Assembly: GCF_001570485.1 (NCBI RefSeq)
Contig: NZ_BCTA01000036.1
Location: 558,001 to 622,000, forward strand
From: Mycolicibacterium novocastrense
GTDB lineage: Bacteria > Actinomycetota > Actinomycetes > Mycobacteriales > Mycobacteriaceae
Direction: 5' to 3'
Length of the DNA: 64,000 nt
The translations under genes and the position numbers were made by a program. The notes under the pieces are model-generated. The model was not told the DNA's origin. It worked only from the letters and a program-made list of their open reading frames with translations, and did no database searches. This document shows, piece by piece, positions 17,064 to 25,401 of this stretch; position 1 is the stretch's first letter, and each line of letters begins with the position of its first letter.

Positions 17064-17852
17064 TCAGCGGGGCTGGTTCGGCACCCCGGGGAACAGCTGC
17101 TCGGTGGGACCGGAAGTCACGTAGCCGCTGAGCTTCGTCACCAGGTGCGGCGCGAAGACCGCGCCGTACATGAGGTGGCCCACCACGACGGCGGCGGCGA
17201 TCGACAGCAGTGAGGAACCGACACGGCTCGACGATCGTTTGTCTGCCCACACCTCGATCACGTTGCGCCCCTTGGCGTCAACACGCCCGAGGAGATAGGT
17301 GAAGACCATCATCTGCAAGCCCATCGCGATCGCATCGTAGATCGGATACTGGAACTTGCTCCCCTCGAAGATCGCCAGTCCCGGGATCACGTAGCCGTAG
17401 TAGAAGACCCCGAGGCGGGGGCCGAAGAATCCGTTGAACAGCAGTGCCCAGCAGAACCCGACGAGCAGACCCACGATCATCAGGGTTTGTGGTCTGCGCC
17501 AACCGAATCGCCGAATCAGCCTCCGCCCGAGCGCGGCGCCGATCACTGCGGGCAGCACGAAGTAGGGGATGTATCCGATCGGCACCGATGACGGAAGTCC
17601 GCCGCCCCACGTCATGTTCATCGGCCACCACGACGGCATGCGCGGAAGTGCGGGAGGGAACTGGGCGTACACCGCCCAGTCGTAAGGTGCCTCGATCCAC
17701 GAGAAGGAGATCGCCGAAATCGAGACCAGCAGCAGCGGATGAAGGCGGCCGCGCCGGATGCTCAGATACACACCGTAGGCCAAAAACAGCACTCCGCCGA
17801 CGTAGGCGAAAGACAAGCCGACGATCAACGCCGGCGTCAGCTCGGTGCTCAT
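17064..17852 (-). CDS. AveC-like (spirocyclase AveC family) membrane protein
   Basis: 262 residues with about six or seven membrane segments. The block SFSWIEAPYDWAVYAQFPP, then WPMNMTWGGGLPSSVPIGY, is the family mark of AveC-like proteins; AveC itself acts in spiroketal formation of avermectin. In mycobacteria the family sits in lipid and steroid gene clusters with unknown role. A cytoplasmic stretch AKGRNVIEVWADKRSS lies before the last membrane segments. Start overlaps the stop of a 41-codon gene (ATGA), so both are one unit under the operator at 17998-18019. Confidence 0.78.
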   Translation of the reverse strand: MSTELTPALIVGLSFAYVGGVLFLAYGVYLSIRRGRLHPLLLVSISAISFSWIEAPYDWAVYAQFPPALPRMPSWWPMNMTWGGGLPSSVPIGYIPYFVLPAVIGAALGRRLIRRFGWRRPQTLMIVGLLVGFCWALLFNGFFGPRLGVFYYGYVIPGLAIFEGSKFQYPIYDAIAMGLQMMVFTYLLGRVDAKGRNVIEVWADKRSSSRVGSSLLSIAAAVVVGHLMYGAVFAPHLVTKLSGYVTSGPTEQLFPGVPNQPR

Positions 17853-17974
17853 CGCTCGTCCTCCGCAACCGGTCTCTCACCGCGCGCTTCGGGATCGAAG
17901 TACAGCACCAGGCCGACGATCAAGACGAGCAGCCCGAACAGCGTTCCGAGCATGATGAGTTGGCCCACGACCAC
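17849..17974 (-). CDS. 41-residue single-pass membrane peptide
   Basis: Short gene from a GTG with a GGAAGGA ribosome site 5 bases upstream. The peptide begins with Val-Val-Gly-Gln, then about 20 hydrophobic residues (LIMLGTLFGLLVLIVGLVLY), and ends in a charged tail FDPEARGERPVAEDER. Its stop overlaps the ATG of the AveC-like gene (ATGA), strong evidence of real translation. It begins 24 bp from the TetR palindrome. It may be a small subunit of the AveC-like protein; the function is unknown. Confidence 0.72.
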   Translation of the reverse strand: MVVGQLIMLGTLFGLLVLIVGLVLYFDPEARGERPVAEDER

Positions 17975-17997
17975 GTTCCTTCCGCACCCACGTCAGC

Positions 17998-18019
17998 TGT
18001 AATAGTGCACACTATTACA
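17998..18019. promoter_or_regulatory. Palindromic TetR operator
   Basis: Two perfect 10-bp arms, TGTAATAGTG and CACTATTACA, with a 2-bp spacer (CA). The site lies between the divergent AveC-unit start (17974) and the TetR gene start (18056), which is the standard position for autoregulation plus control of the neighbour. It is AT-rich against a GC-rich background. Binding by the adjacent TetR is inferred. Confidence 0.8.
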
Positions 18020-18055
18020 CGCGTCGGGGTCAAGGGCCGACTATCGTCATTTGCC

Positions 18056-18712
18056 GTGCCCCAGCGACGTTCGGCGAAGAAGGGATCGGCCGGCGTGACG
18101 CAGGCCTCACGCCGGGCCCCCGGCGAGGCCCGGCGGCTCCTGCTCGACGCCGCCCGCGACCTGTTCGCGCGCCGCGACTACCGCAGCACCACGACGCGGG
18201 AGATCGCCGAGGCGGCCGGCGTGTCCGAGTACCTGCTGTTTCGTCACTTCGGCTCGAAGGCCGGCCTGTTCCGGGAGGCCCTCGTCCTGCCGTTCACCGA
18301 TTTCGTCGACGACTTCGGTCAGACTTGGCAGGCCGTCATACCCGACAAAGTCACCGAGGAGGAACTGACTCGGCAGTTCGTGGGGCGTCTCTACGACGTT
18401 CTCATCGAGCATCGAGGCCTGCTGCTCACCCTCGTGGCCTCGGACGGACTCACCGACGAGGAGATCGACGGCGCGGGCATCGCCGACATCCGGCGCGCGC
18501 TCACGTTGCTGGGTCAGATCAGCGCCGAAGGTATCCGATTGCGCGGGCTGCGTTCAGATCAGCCCGATCTTCCCGCGCACTCGACGGTCGCCATGATCGT
18601 CGGGATGGTGGCGCTGCGGTCCACCTTCTTCGGCAGCAGACCGCCGTCGCGTGAGGCGATCGTCGACGAACTCGTGCAGGCGATCCTGCACGGATTTCTG
18701 CACCGGCCTTAA
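18056..18712 (+). CDS. TetR-family repressor
   Basis: 218-residue TetR regulator. The N-terminal helix-turn-helix spans roughly residues 20-65: RLLLDAARDLFARRDYRST, then REIAEAAGVSEYLLFRHFGSK, a canonical recognition pattern. The rest is an all-helical ligand pocket. The open frame runs upstream, but the GTG before PQRRSAKKG lies just beyond the operator, and a second GTG 13 codons later is possible. It is divergent from the AveC-like unit. Its 3' end overlaps the convergent SDR gene by 4 bp. It likely senses a lipid or acyl-CoA product. Confidence 0.87.
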   Translation: MPQRRSAKKGSAGVTQASRRAPGEARRLLLDAARDLFARRDYRSTTTREIAEAAGVSEYLLFRHFGSKAGLFREALVLPFTDFVDDFGQTWQAVIPDKVTEEELTRQFVGRLYDVLIEHRGLLLTLVASDGLTDEEIDGAGIADIRRALTLLGQISAEGIRLRGLRSDQPDLPAHSTVAMIVGMVALRSTFFGSRPPSREAIVDELVQAILHGFLHRP

Positions 18713-19587
18713 CCCCCGGGCCCGGTGGGCCATTTGAGCAGTGAACCGGCGTCGACGCGGATGTGCTGGCCGGTGATGTAGCGGCTGTCGTCGCTGGCCA
18801 GAAATACGCCGAGGTTGGCCATGTCCTCCGGCTCGATGTACGGGATCGGCATGGCCTGAAAGAGTGAGAACAGCGGTTCGGCGTCTTCGCGGGTCGGCGT
18901 CTTACCTTCGGCTTTCAGGTCGGGCCGGAACACGCCGTACATCCCCTCGTTCTGCAACAGGTGGGTGTTGCAGTTCGTCGGATGGATGGCGTTGATGCGA
19001 ATCATCCTCGGTGCCAGGTGAAGACACATCTCGTCGACGTACTCGATCACGACGCGTTTGCTCCAGCCGTATCCGGCACCGCCCGGCCCCATGTCCGGGC
19101 TCGTCGTGGTGCCGCGGATCATGCCGGCGGTCGAGCCGGTCACGATGACCGACGCACCGTCGGGCAGATGCGGAAGCGCCACCGCGACGGTGTTCATCAC
19201 CCCGACCAGGTCGACGTCCGACGCGTCCACGAAGCCCATCGGATCGGGGTTTCCCATCGCCATCGGCAGAATGCCGGCGTTGGCGACCACGATGTCGATC
19301 TTGCCGAGGTCGGCGACACCGGCCTCCACCGCCTCCCGCAGTTCGTGGCGCTCGCGGACGTCGGCGACCCGGGCAACGACGCGCCGCCCGATCTCCTTGA
19401 CCGCGCGCTCGGTCTCGGCGAGGTCTTCGGGTGTGGCGAGCGGATAGGGGTTGGACGGGATGTCGCGGCAGATGTCGACAGCGATGATGTCGGCACCCTC
19501 CCTGGCCATCGCGATGGCATGCGCGCGGCCCTGACCTCGGGCGGCCCCCGTGATGAAAGCGACCTTGCCGTCGAGCTTTCCGGTCAT
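18709..19587 (-). CDS. Mycofactocin-coupled-type SDR oxidoreductase
   Basis: 292-residue short-chain dehydrogenase. The NAD site is ITGAARGQGRAHA, with acidic AVDICRDIP binding the ribose; NAGILP follows, and the active site is GYGWSKR (Tyr-x-x-x-Lys). The GQGRAHA form plus the insertion SNPYPLATPEDLAET matches the mycofactocin-dependent SDR subgroup, whose NAD is thought not to exchange freely. Mycofactocin genes are not in this window. It is the last gene of the long minus-strand run from 27661. It probably oxidises a secondary alcohol in the pathway. Confidence 0.85.
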   Translation of the reverse strand: MTGKLDGKVAFITGAARGQGRAHAIAMAREGADIIAVDICRDIPSNPYPLATPEDLAETERAVKEIGRRVVARVADVRERHELREAVEAGVADLGKIDIVVANAGILPMAMGNPDPMGFVDASDVDLVGVMNTVAVALPHLPDGASVIVTGSTAGMIRGTTTSPDMGPGGAGYGWSKRVVIEYVDEMCLHLAPRMIRINAIHPTNCNTHLLQNEGMYGVFRPDLKAEGKTPTREDAEPLFSLFQAMPIPYIEPEDMANLGVFLASDDSRYITGQHIRVDAGSLLKWPTGPGG

Positions 19588-19611
19588 GTCATTACTCCTC
19601 TGCTCGCAGGG

Positions 19612-20880
19612 CTAGGTGATCGGATTGAAGGTGATGTGCAGTTCGGACAGCCCGCGCATGATGAATGTCGGCTCGTAGGTGAAACGTCGCTCCTCGGGCG
19701 GGCCGTGATGTTCGGTGGAGATCGTGATGTCGGCCATCCGGTCCAGGATGCGGTTCAGCGAAATTCGTCCTTCTGCACGGGCCAGCGGCGCACCCGGGCA
19801 AGAATGGACCCCGCGGATGAACGCGATCTGTTCGCGCACATTCGGCCGGTCCGCGCGGAAGGTGTTGGGGTCGGTGAACTTACGATCGTCGCGGTTGCAG
19901 GCTCCGGGGAGCAGCATGACGGTCGTGCCCGCCGGTACCTCGACTTCACCGATCTTCGTTGTGGTTCGCGCCATCCGGAAGTGGGATTTGACGGGGCTCT
20001 CCATCCGCAGGGTTTCTTCGAGGAACGCGGGAATCTTGCTGCGGTCGTGGCGGAGTTCCTTCTCGTAATCCGCGCTGTCGGCGATGAATCGGACCGCCGA
20101 GCTGACAAGTTTGGTGGTCGTCTCGGTGCCGGCGGCGAACAGGAACGTCGACAGGTTCATCACGTCTTCGATGTCGGGAGTTGACCCGTCCTCGTGTTTG
20201 GCCTGCGCCAGCTCGGTCAGCACATCCTGGCGCGGGGCGCGTCGGCGGTCCTCGATGTAGGAGTAGAACTTTTCGTTGAGCCACTCCAGCGGGTTGTGCG
20301 AGGTCGGCGCCTCCTTGCCGAGCTCGCCGACGGTTTCGAGCGCGAAGACCTCCTTGAACTCCTCGTGGTCTTCGGCGGGCACACCGAGCAGGTCGGCGAT
20401 GACCAGCAGCGAGAACGGTTTGGCGTAGGCAGACAGGAACTCGCAGCTGCCCTTGTCGAGGAAGGTGTCGAGTTGCCGATCGGCCAACCGCCACATGAAG
20501 TCCTCGTTCTCCTTGAGGCGCTTGGGTGTGATCAGTTTGTTCAGCAGCCCCCGTGTGCGGGTGTGCAGCGGCGGGTCCTGCGATGTGATGTGTTCGGCCA
20601 TCGGGACAGCGGCGCGGTGCTGTTCGATCAGCTCGCTGACATCATCGGATTCACCGGGACCGAAGGGCATACCGGAGAACGGACCGGCCACCGATACGCA
20701 GGACGAGAACGCGGGGTCCTTATAGACGGCGAGCGCCTCGTCGTAGCCGGTGACTGCGAACACGTTGAACGGGGTCGCCTGCACCACCGGACATTTGGAC
20801 CGAAGGAAGTCGAAATACGGGTACGGATCGGGCACGAGCTTCTCGTCGGTGAAGAAGTCGACGGTCTCGAAATCGGTCAC
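19612..20880 (-). CDS. Cytochrome P450 monooxygenase (first)
   Basis: 422-residue soluble P450. The I-helix oxygen site is FAAGTETTT, the EXXR pair is in LEETLRMES, and the haem cysteine loop is FIRGVHSCPGAPLARAE, keeping F-x-x-G-x-x-x-C-x-G. The helix before the haem loop and the HITSQDPPLHTRTRGLLN segment are normal. GTG start overlaps the upstream SDR stop (GTGA). No ferredoxin gene lies nearby, so electrons must come from elsewhere. Substrate likely a lipid or terpenoid; inferred from context only. Confidence 0.92.
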   Translation of the reverse strand: MTDFETVDFFTDEKLVPDPYPYFDFLRSKCPVVQATPFNVFAVTGYDEALAVYKDPAFSSCVSVAGPFSGMPFGPGESDDVSELIEQHRAAVPMAEHITSQDPPLHTRTRGLLNKLITPKRLKENEDFMWRLADRQLDTFLDKGSCEFLSAYAKPFSLLVIADLLGVPAEDHEEFKEVFALETVGELGKEAPTSHNPLEWLNEKFYSYIEDRRRAPRQDVLTELAQAKHEDGSTPDIEDVMNLSTFLFAAGTETTTKLVSSAVRFIADSADYEKELRHDRSKIPAFLEETLRMESPVKSHFRMARTTTKIGEVEVPAGTTVMLLPGACNRDDRKFTDPNTFRADRPNVREQIAFIRGVHSCPGAPLARAEGRISLNRILDRMADITISTEHHGPPEERRFTYEPTFIMRGLSELHITFNPIT

Positions 20881-21788
20881 AGAACACTCCTGGTTGCTTC
20901 GGTCACATAGGCATCGTCGACGTTCATGATCTGGTCGAGGTTCTCCGCGATGTCTTCGACGGTCAGGGGCTGCTTCCAGACGCCTTGGCTGCGAACCACA
21001 GCGAGGCGGGAGACACCACCCATCCCGGTCAGCAGGACCTCACCGTTGAGCGGGCACGATCGGTGCGCAAGGAAAGCCGCTGCGGGAGCGCATAGTTCGG
21101 GAGGCATGCTGGCGTTGATCTCGTCCATCGTCTCCTCTGACATGCCGTACAGCTGCGCGAGTTGCGGTCCCTGCGATGCGGACATGCGTGTGTAGGCGCG
21201 CGGCGCGATCGCATTGACTGCGATGCCGTGGGGCGCACCTTCGGTGGCGAGGTTTCGAGTCAGCCCCCAGACCGCCCCCTTGGCGGCTCCGTAGCTGGTG
21301 AGTTCCGGGATGCCGCCGAGCATGGCCTCGGACACGGTGTTGACGATGCGGCCGCCTCCGGCGCGGATCAGATGTGGCCACGCAGCCCGCGAGACGAAAA
21401 GCGTTCCGAAATAGTGCACGTCGAGCATTCGCCGGATCCGGTCCGTCGACAGTTCCTCGAAGAGACCCGGGTCGTGCACTCCGGCATTGTTGATCACCGC
21501 GTCGATGTGTCCGAACGCATCAACCGCGGCGTCGATGATCGACTGTGCCCCCGCCTCGTCGGCAACCGAGGCGCTGCACGCCACCGCCCGGCCACCGGCT
21601 TGCACGATTTCCTCGACGACTGCGTCCGCCGGTCGCGATGCGCATGCGCGGCCGTCGATCTCGGCTCCGTTGTCGGCGACGACGACTCGTGCACCCTTCG
21701 CGGCAAGCAGCGTCGCATGGCCGCGGCCGATTCCCCGCCCACCGCCGGTGATGACCACCACCTGCCCGTCGAAGCGAAGATCGGTCAT
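20877..21788 (-). CDS. Short-chain dehydrogenase/reductase
   Basis: 303-residue SDR: cofactor loop ITGGGRGIGRGHA, VVVADNGAE, INNAGVHD, catalytic SYGAAKGAV. The C-terminal extension after about residue 240 (VLLTGMGGVSRLAVVRSQG) recalls the hydroxyacyl-CoA dehydrogenase part of multifunctional enzyme 2, suggesting CoA-bound substrates. A longer open frame exists upstream, but it overlaps the P450 gene; the ATG overlapping that gene's stop (ATGA) is the better start. It overlaps the following P450 by 4 bp. Confidence 0.88.
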   Translation of the reverse strand: MTDLRFDGQVVVITGGGRGIGRGHATLLAAKGARVVVADNGAEIDGRACASRPADAVVEEIVQAGGRAVACSASVADEAGAQSIIDAAVDAFGHIDAVINNAGVHDPGLFEELSTDRIRRMLDVHYFGTLFVSRAAWPHLIRAGGGRIVNTVSEAMLGGIPELTSYGAAKGAVWGLTRNLATEGAPHGIAVNAIAPRAYTRMSASQGPQLAQLYGMSEETMDEINASMPPELCAPAAAFLAHRSCPLNGEVLLTGMGGVSRLAVVRSQGVWKQPLTVEDIAENLDQIMNVDDAYVTEATRSVL

Positions 21789-23008
21789 GGGCTCGCTGGT
21801 GTGTCGAAGACGATGGGCAGCGCCGTCGGGGACCGGAATACCTGCCCGCGGATGTAGGCCTCCTCGGCGCCCGGATCGAGCCGCAAACTGGGCAGGCGGT
21901 CCAGCAGGAGGTTGAGCGCCACCCGCATCTCCAGCCGCGCCAGGTGCATGCCCAGGCAGACGTGCACACCGTGGCCCCACCCGATGTTGGCCTTGGATTC
22001 GCGGAAGATGTCGAACTGATCGGGATCGGGGAACCGTTCGTCCTGCCGGTTGGCCGCGCCCAACACCGGCATCACCGAGGAACCCTCCGGGATGTGAACG
22101 CCGCCGAGTTCGGTGTCGCAGGTGGCCACCCGGGTGATCATGCTCAGCGGCGGCTCCCAGCGCACCGCTTCCTCGATCGCCTGCGGTATCAGCGACCGGT
22201 CAGCCCGAAGTGCCTCCAGCTGTTCGGGATTGGACAACAGCCCGAACAACAGGTTGCCCAGCGACCTATAGGTGGTCTCCACCCCGGCGGGAAGAAGCAA
22301 CCTCAGGAACGAGAAGATCTCCTCATCCGAGAGCTTCTCGCCATCGATCTCGGCCCCGGCCAGCCGGCTGATCAGATCGTCGCGGGGCTCCTCTCGGCGG
22401 GCGGCCAGGATCGGCCTGAAGTAGTCCGCCAGCGCCAGTGACGCTTCTCGGCCGCGTTCGGGGTTGACGGTGAACGACAGCAGCGAGATGGACCACTTCT
22501 GAAACTGCGCGTAATCGTCCTGCGGCAGCCCCAACAGCCCGGCGATGATCAACGTGGGGTACGGGAAGTTGAATTCCTTGACCAGGTCGGCGCTCCCCCG
22601 GTCGGCGAAGCGGTCGATCAGCGCGTTGCCGATAGGGGTGACCAGCGTGTCTTCCCAACGGGCCAAGGCTTTTTGCGAGAACGCCTTGGCCACCAGGCTC
22701 CGGTGCCTGCCGTGTTCGGGTTCGTCCATGCCCAGCATCACATGCTTGCCGAACACATCGCCGAACGCCTGGATGATGATCGACGAGGAGAACGTCTCGT
22801 TGTCCCGCAGCATCTGCTGCGCTTCGTCATAGCGGTAGACCATGACGATCGGCTTGCCCTCTTGCCCTGGGATGCCGGGGATCTCGATCTTCTGGACCGG
22901 CTCCTCGCGACGCAGCCTCGCCAGTTCGGTGTGGGGGTCACGCACATCGCCCGACACGAAGTCGTCGAATTCGCCGAAGTCCTCGAGGTCGTCAAACAAC
23001 AGTTGCAT
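21785..23008 (-). CDS. Cytochrome P450 monooxygenase (second)
   Basis: 407-residue P450. The I-helix motif is LPAGVETTYRS, EXXR is in IEEAVRWEP, and the haem loop is GWGHGVHVCLGMHLARLE. The usual Phe seven residues before the haem Cys is replaced by Trp, which may shift redox potential. The N-terminus is rich in Asp/Glu/Phe (LFDDLEDFGEFDDF). It lies between the aldehyde dehydrogenase (9-bp gap) and the SDR (4-bp overlap), all one operon. Substrate unknown. Confidence 0.92.
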   Translation of the reverse strand: MQLLFDDLEDFGEFDDFVSGDVRDPHTELARLRREEPVQKIEIPGIPGQEGKPIVMVYRYDEAQQMLRDNETFSSSIIIQAFGDVFGKHVMLGMDEPEHGRHRSLVAKAFSQKALARWEDTLVTPIGNALIDRFADRGSADLVKEFNFPYPTLIIAGLLGLPQDDYAQFQKWSISLLSFTVNPERGREASLALADYFRPILAARREEPRDDLISRLAGAEIDGEKLSDEEIFSFLRLLLPAGVETTYRSLGNLLFGLLSNPEQLEALRADRSLIPQAIEEAVRWEPPLSMITRVATCDTELGGVHIPEGSSVMPVLGAANRQDERFPDPDQFDIFRESKANIGWGHGVHVCLGMHLARLEMRVALNLLLDRLPSLRLDPGAEEAYIRGQVFRSPTALPIVFDTPASP

Positions 23009-23017
23009 GTCTTCTTC

Positions 23018-24496
23018 CTAGGAACCGGCCGGATAGGCGACGGACTTGATCTCGGTGTACTGGTCGAATCCCGCGACACCGTTCTGGCGCCCGATGCCGC
23101 TGGCCTTGTATCCGCCGAACGGCGTGTCGGCGCCATACCCGGCGGTGCCGTTCAACCCGATGAATCCGGCGCGCAGTCGCCTGGCCACCGAGAGGGCGCG
23201 CTCCAGCGTTCCGGCCATCACGTTGCCCGCCAGTCCGTACGGGCTGTCGTTGGCGATGCGCACCGCGTCGTCCTCGTCGTCGAACGGGATCACCGAGAGC
23301 ACCGGGCCGAAGATCTCCTCCTGGGCGATGGTCATCGAGTTGTCGACGTTGACGAAAAGCGTGGGCTTGACGAAGAACCCCTTGTCCATGCCGTCGGGTG
23401 CCTCGGCTCCGCCGACGAGCAGGGTCGCCCCCTCCTCCACACCCTTGTCGATGTATCCGCGGATCCGGCTGCGCTGTTTGTCGGAGATGACCGGGCCGCA
23501 CAGGGTGCCGGGATCCTGCGGATCGCCCGGTGCGACACCCTCGTAGATTCCTTTGAGGATCTCGACGCCTTCGTCGTAACGGGACCGCGGCAGCAGCAGC
23601 CGGGTGGGGTTGGCGCACCCCTGACCCGCGTGCATGCAGGGCGCGATGCCCATCATGCATCCCACCGCGAAGTCCGCGTCCTCCAGCACGATGGTCGCCG
23701 ACTTGCCGCCCAGTTCCAGGAACAGCCGCTTCATCGTCGCGGCGCCCTTCTCCATGATGCGGCGGCCCACGACGGTGGACCCGGTGAACGAGATCAGGTC
23801 CACCTTCGGCGACAGGGTGAGTTCCTCGCCGACGAAGTGATCCGATGCGGTGACGACGTTCACGACACCCGGTGGGATGTCGGTGTTCTCGGCGATCAGC
23901 CGGCCCAGCCGGGTGGCGTTGTAGGGGGTGTTGGGCGCCGGTTTGAGCACGACGGTGTTACCGGTGCCCAGGGCCTGGCCGAGCTTCTGGATGGTGACCT
24001 CGAATGGAAAGTTCCACGGCACGATCGCCCCGACCACGCCGACGGGTTCGCGCCAGACTTTGCGGGTGGTGTTGACCCCGGTGACCGACACGAGCGCGTC
24101 GCCCAGCGATGTCTCCCAGGGATATTCGTCGATCAGCCGCGCCGGAAATCTCAGGGCGTCGGACAGCGGCGCATCCAGCTGCGGGCCGTGCGTGATCGCG
24201 CGCGGACAGCCCACCTCGAGGATGAGTTCCTCACGCAGCTCTTCCTGCTCGGACTCGATCGCCTCCTGCAACTGCAGCAGACACTTCTGGCGGAACGCGT
24301 GATTCGTCGACCAGTCCGTCTCGTCGAAGGCCCGCCGTGCCGCGTCGATCGCGCGGTGCATATCGGCCTTCGAGGCATCGGCGACCTCGCCGAGCACCTC
24401 CTCGGTCGCGGGGTTGATGTTGGTGAAGGCGCCGGCCTCACCGTCGACGAGCTTGCCGTCGATCATCATCTTCGATTCGAAGCGAATGTCAGCCAT
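23018..24496 (-). CDS. NAD(P)-dependent aldehyde dehydrogenase
   Basis: 492-residue ALDH superfamily enzyme oxidising an aldehyde to an acid. PWNFPFEVTIQKLGQALGTG and SFTGSTVVGRRI are cofactor-binding parts; LELGGKSATIVLEDAD has the catalytic Glu and HAGQGCANPTRLLLP the nucleophilic Cys. The C-terminal PFGGYKASGIGRQNG is conserved. Length typical. It overlaps the upstream SDR gene by 8 bp. With the two P450s, it fits stepwise oxidation from hydrocarbon or alcohol to acid. Confidence 0.92.
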   Translation of the reverse strand: MADIRFESKMMIDGKLVDGEAGAFTNINPATEEVLGEVADASKADMHRAIDAARRAFDETDWSTNHAFRQKCLLQLQEAIESEQEELREELILEVGCPRAITHGPQLDAPLSDALRFPARLIDEYPWETSLGDALVSVTGVNTTRKVWREPVGVVGAIVPWNFPFEVTIQKLGQALGTGNTVVLKPAPNTPYNATRLGRLIAENTDIPPGVVNVVTASDHFVGEELTLSPKVDLISFTGSTVVGRRIMEKGAATMKRLFLELGGKSATIVLEDADFAVGCMMGIAPCMHAGQGCANPTRLLLPRSRYDEGVEILKGIYEGVAPGDPQDPGTLCGPVISDKQRSRIRGYIDKGVEEGATLLVGGAEAPDGMDKGFFVKPTLFVNVDNSMTIAQEEIFGPVLSVIPFDDEDDAVRIANDSPYGLAGNVMAGTLERALSVARRLRAGFIGLNGTAGYGADTPFGGYKASGIGRQNGVAGFDQYTEIKSVAYPAGS

Positions 24497-25376
24497 GGTC
24501 TCTGCTTCCTCGTAGCGCGCCGAATCGCGGGATGCCCATCATCAGCCGGATCATCTGATGCAGTCCGGCAGAGGGGAACACCCGGTTGGCGATCAACAAC
24601 ATTCGAGCGTCGGGCCCTACCGACCGCTTGACGAACGGCTTGGAGCTGTCCAACGCCTTGGCCAGCCCGGCCGCGAACTTCTCGGGCGATCGCGCGGCCA
24701 TCCGCATGGCGGCCCGGCCACGCTTGTCCATCGTGCTGTGATGCGGCGCGTAGGGACCGTCCAGATCGCGGCAGTCGGTGGTCCCCGCATCGGTGATGAT
24801 CTCGGTGTCGTAAGTGCCGGTGACCAGGATCGTGACACCGATGCCGAACGGCGCGACCTCTGCGGCCATCGACTCGCCCCAGCGCTCCAACGCCCCCTTG
24901 ACTGCCGAATACGGTGCAGTGGCGGGCATTCCGCGTACCCCGCCCTGACTCGACACCAGCACGATGCGGCCGCGCCCCGCCTCACGCATGGACGGCAGCA
25001 GCGCCTTGGTCAACGCGACGGGGCCGAAGATGTTGGTTGCGAACATCTGCTCCCACAGGCTCACCGGAGTCTCCTCGACCATGCCGGCCGCAGAGATCCC
25101 CGCGTTGTGCACCACGGCGTAAGGCGCACCAACGGCCTCCTCGATGGACTTCGCGGCCGCCTCGATCGACGCGGTGTCGGTCAGGTCGAGCGGAACGCCG
25201 ATCAGGTTGGGGTCCTCCGGCGCGGCGCCGGTCGTCTCACGCAGGCGTTGTAGGCCGGCGTCGACGGACCGCATCGCCGCAATGACGCGCCAGCCCTGCC
25301 GGTACAGGTGAGACGCCGAGGCCAGCCCCAGCCCTCGGGAGGCGCCGGTGATGACGACGCTGCGCTCGTTCCTCAT
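24489..25376 (-). CDS. Short-chain dehydrogenase/reductase
   Basis: 295-residue classical SDR: ITGASRGLGLASA near the N-terminus, LDLTDTASIEAA, HNAGISAAG, active site APYSAVKGALERW. The C-terminal part (ARMLLIANRVFPSAGLHQMIR) is hydrophobic and may touch the membrane. The frame opens 35 codons earlier, but those overlap the AveC-like gene; the ATG at 25376 begins at the cofactor domain and leaves a 25-bp gap. Substrate unknown. Confidence 0.87.
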   Translation of the reverse strand: MRNERSVVITGASRGLGLASASHLYRQGWRVIAAMRSVDAGLQRLRETTGAAPEDPNLIGVPLDLTDTASIEAAAKSIEEAVGAPYAVVHNAGISAAGMVEETPVSLWEQMFATNIFGPVALTKALLPSMREAGRGRIVLVSSQGGVRGMPATAPYSAVKGALERWGESMAAEVAPFGIGVTILVTGTYDTEIITDAGTTDCRDLDGPYAPHHSTMDKRGRAAMRMAARSPEKFAAGLAKALDSSKPFVKRSVGPDARMLLIANRVFPSAGLHQMIRLMMGIPRFGALRGSRDHG

Positions 25377-25401
25377 CGTCTGCTCTGCGCGCAAGCGCCC
25401 A

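Noticed and set aside
22673..24631. Very long plus-strand open frame (about 650 codons)
   Set aside because: It runs antisense across a P450 and an aldehyde dehydrogenase with clear motifs; its peptide is Arg/Asp/His/Gly-rich with no family features, typical of GC-rich shadow frames.
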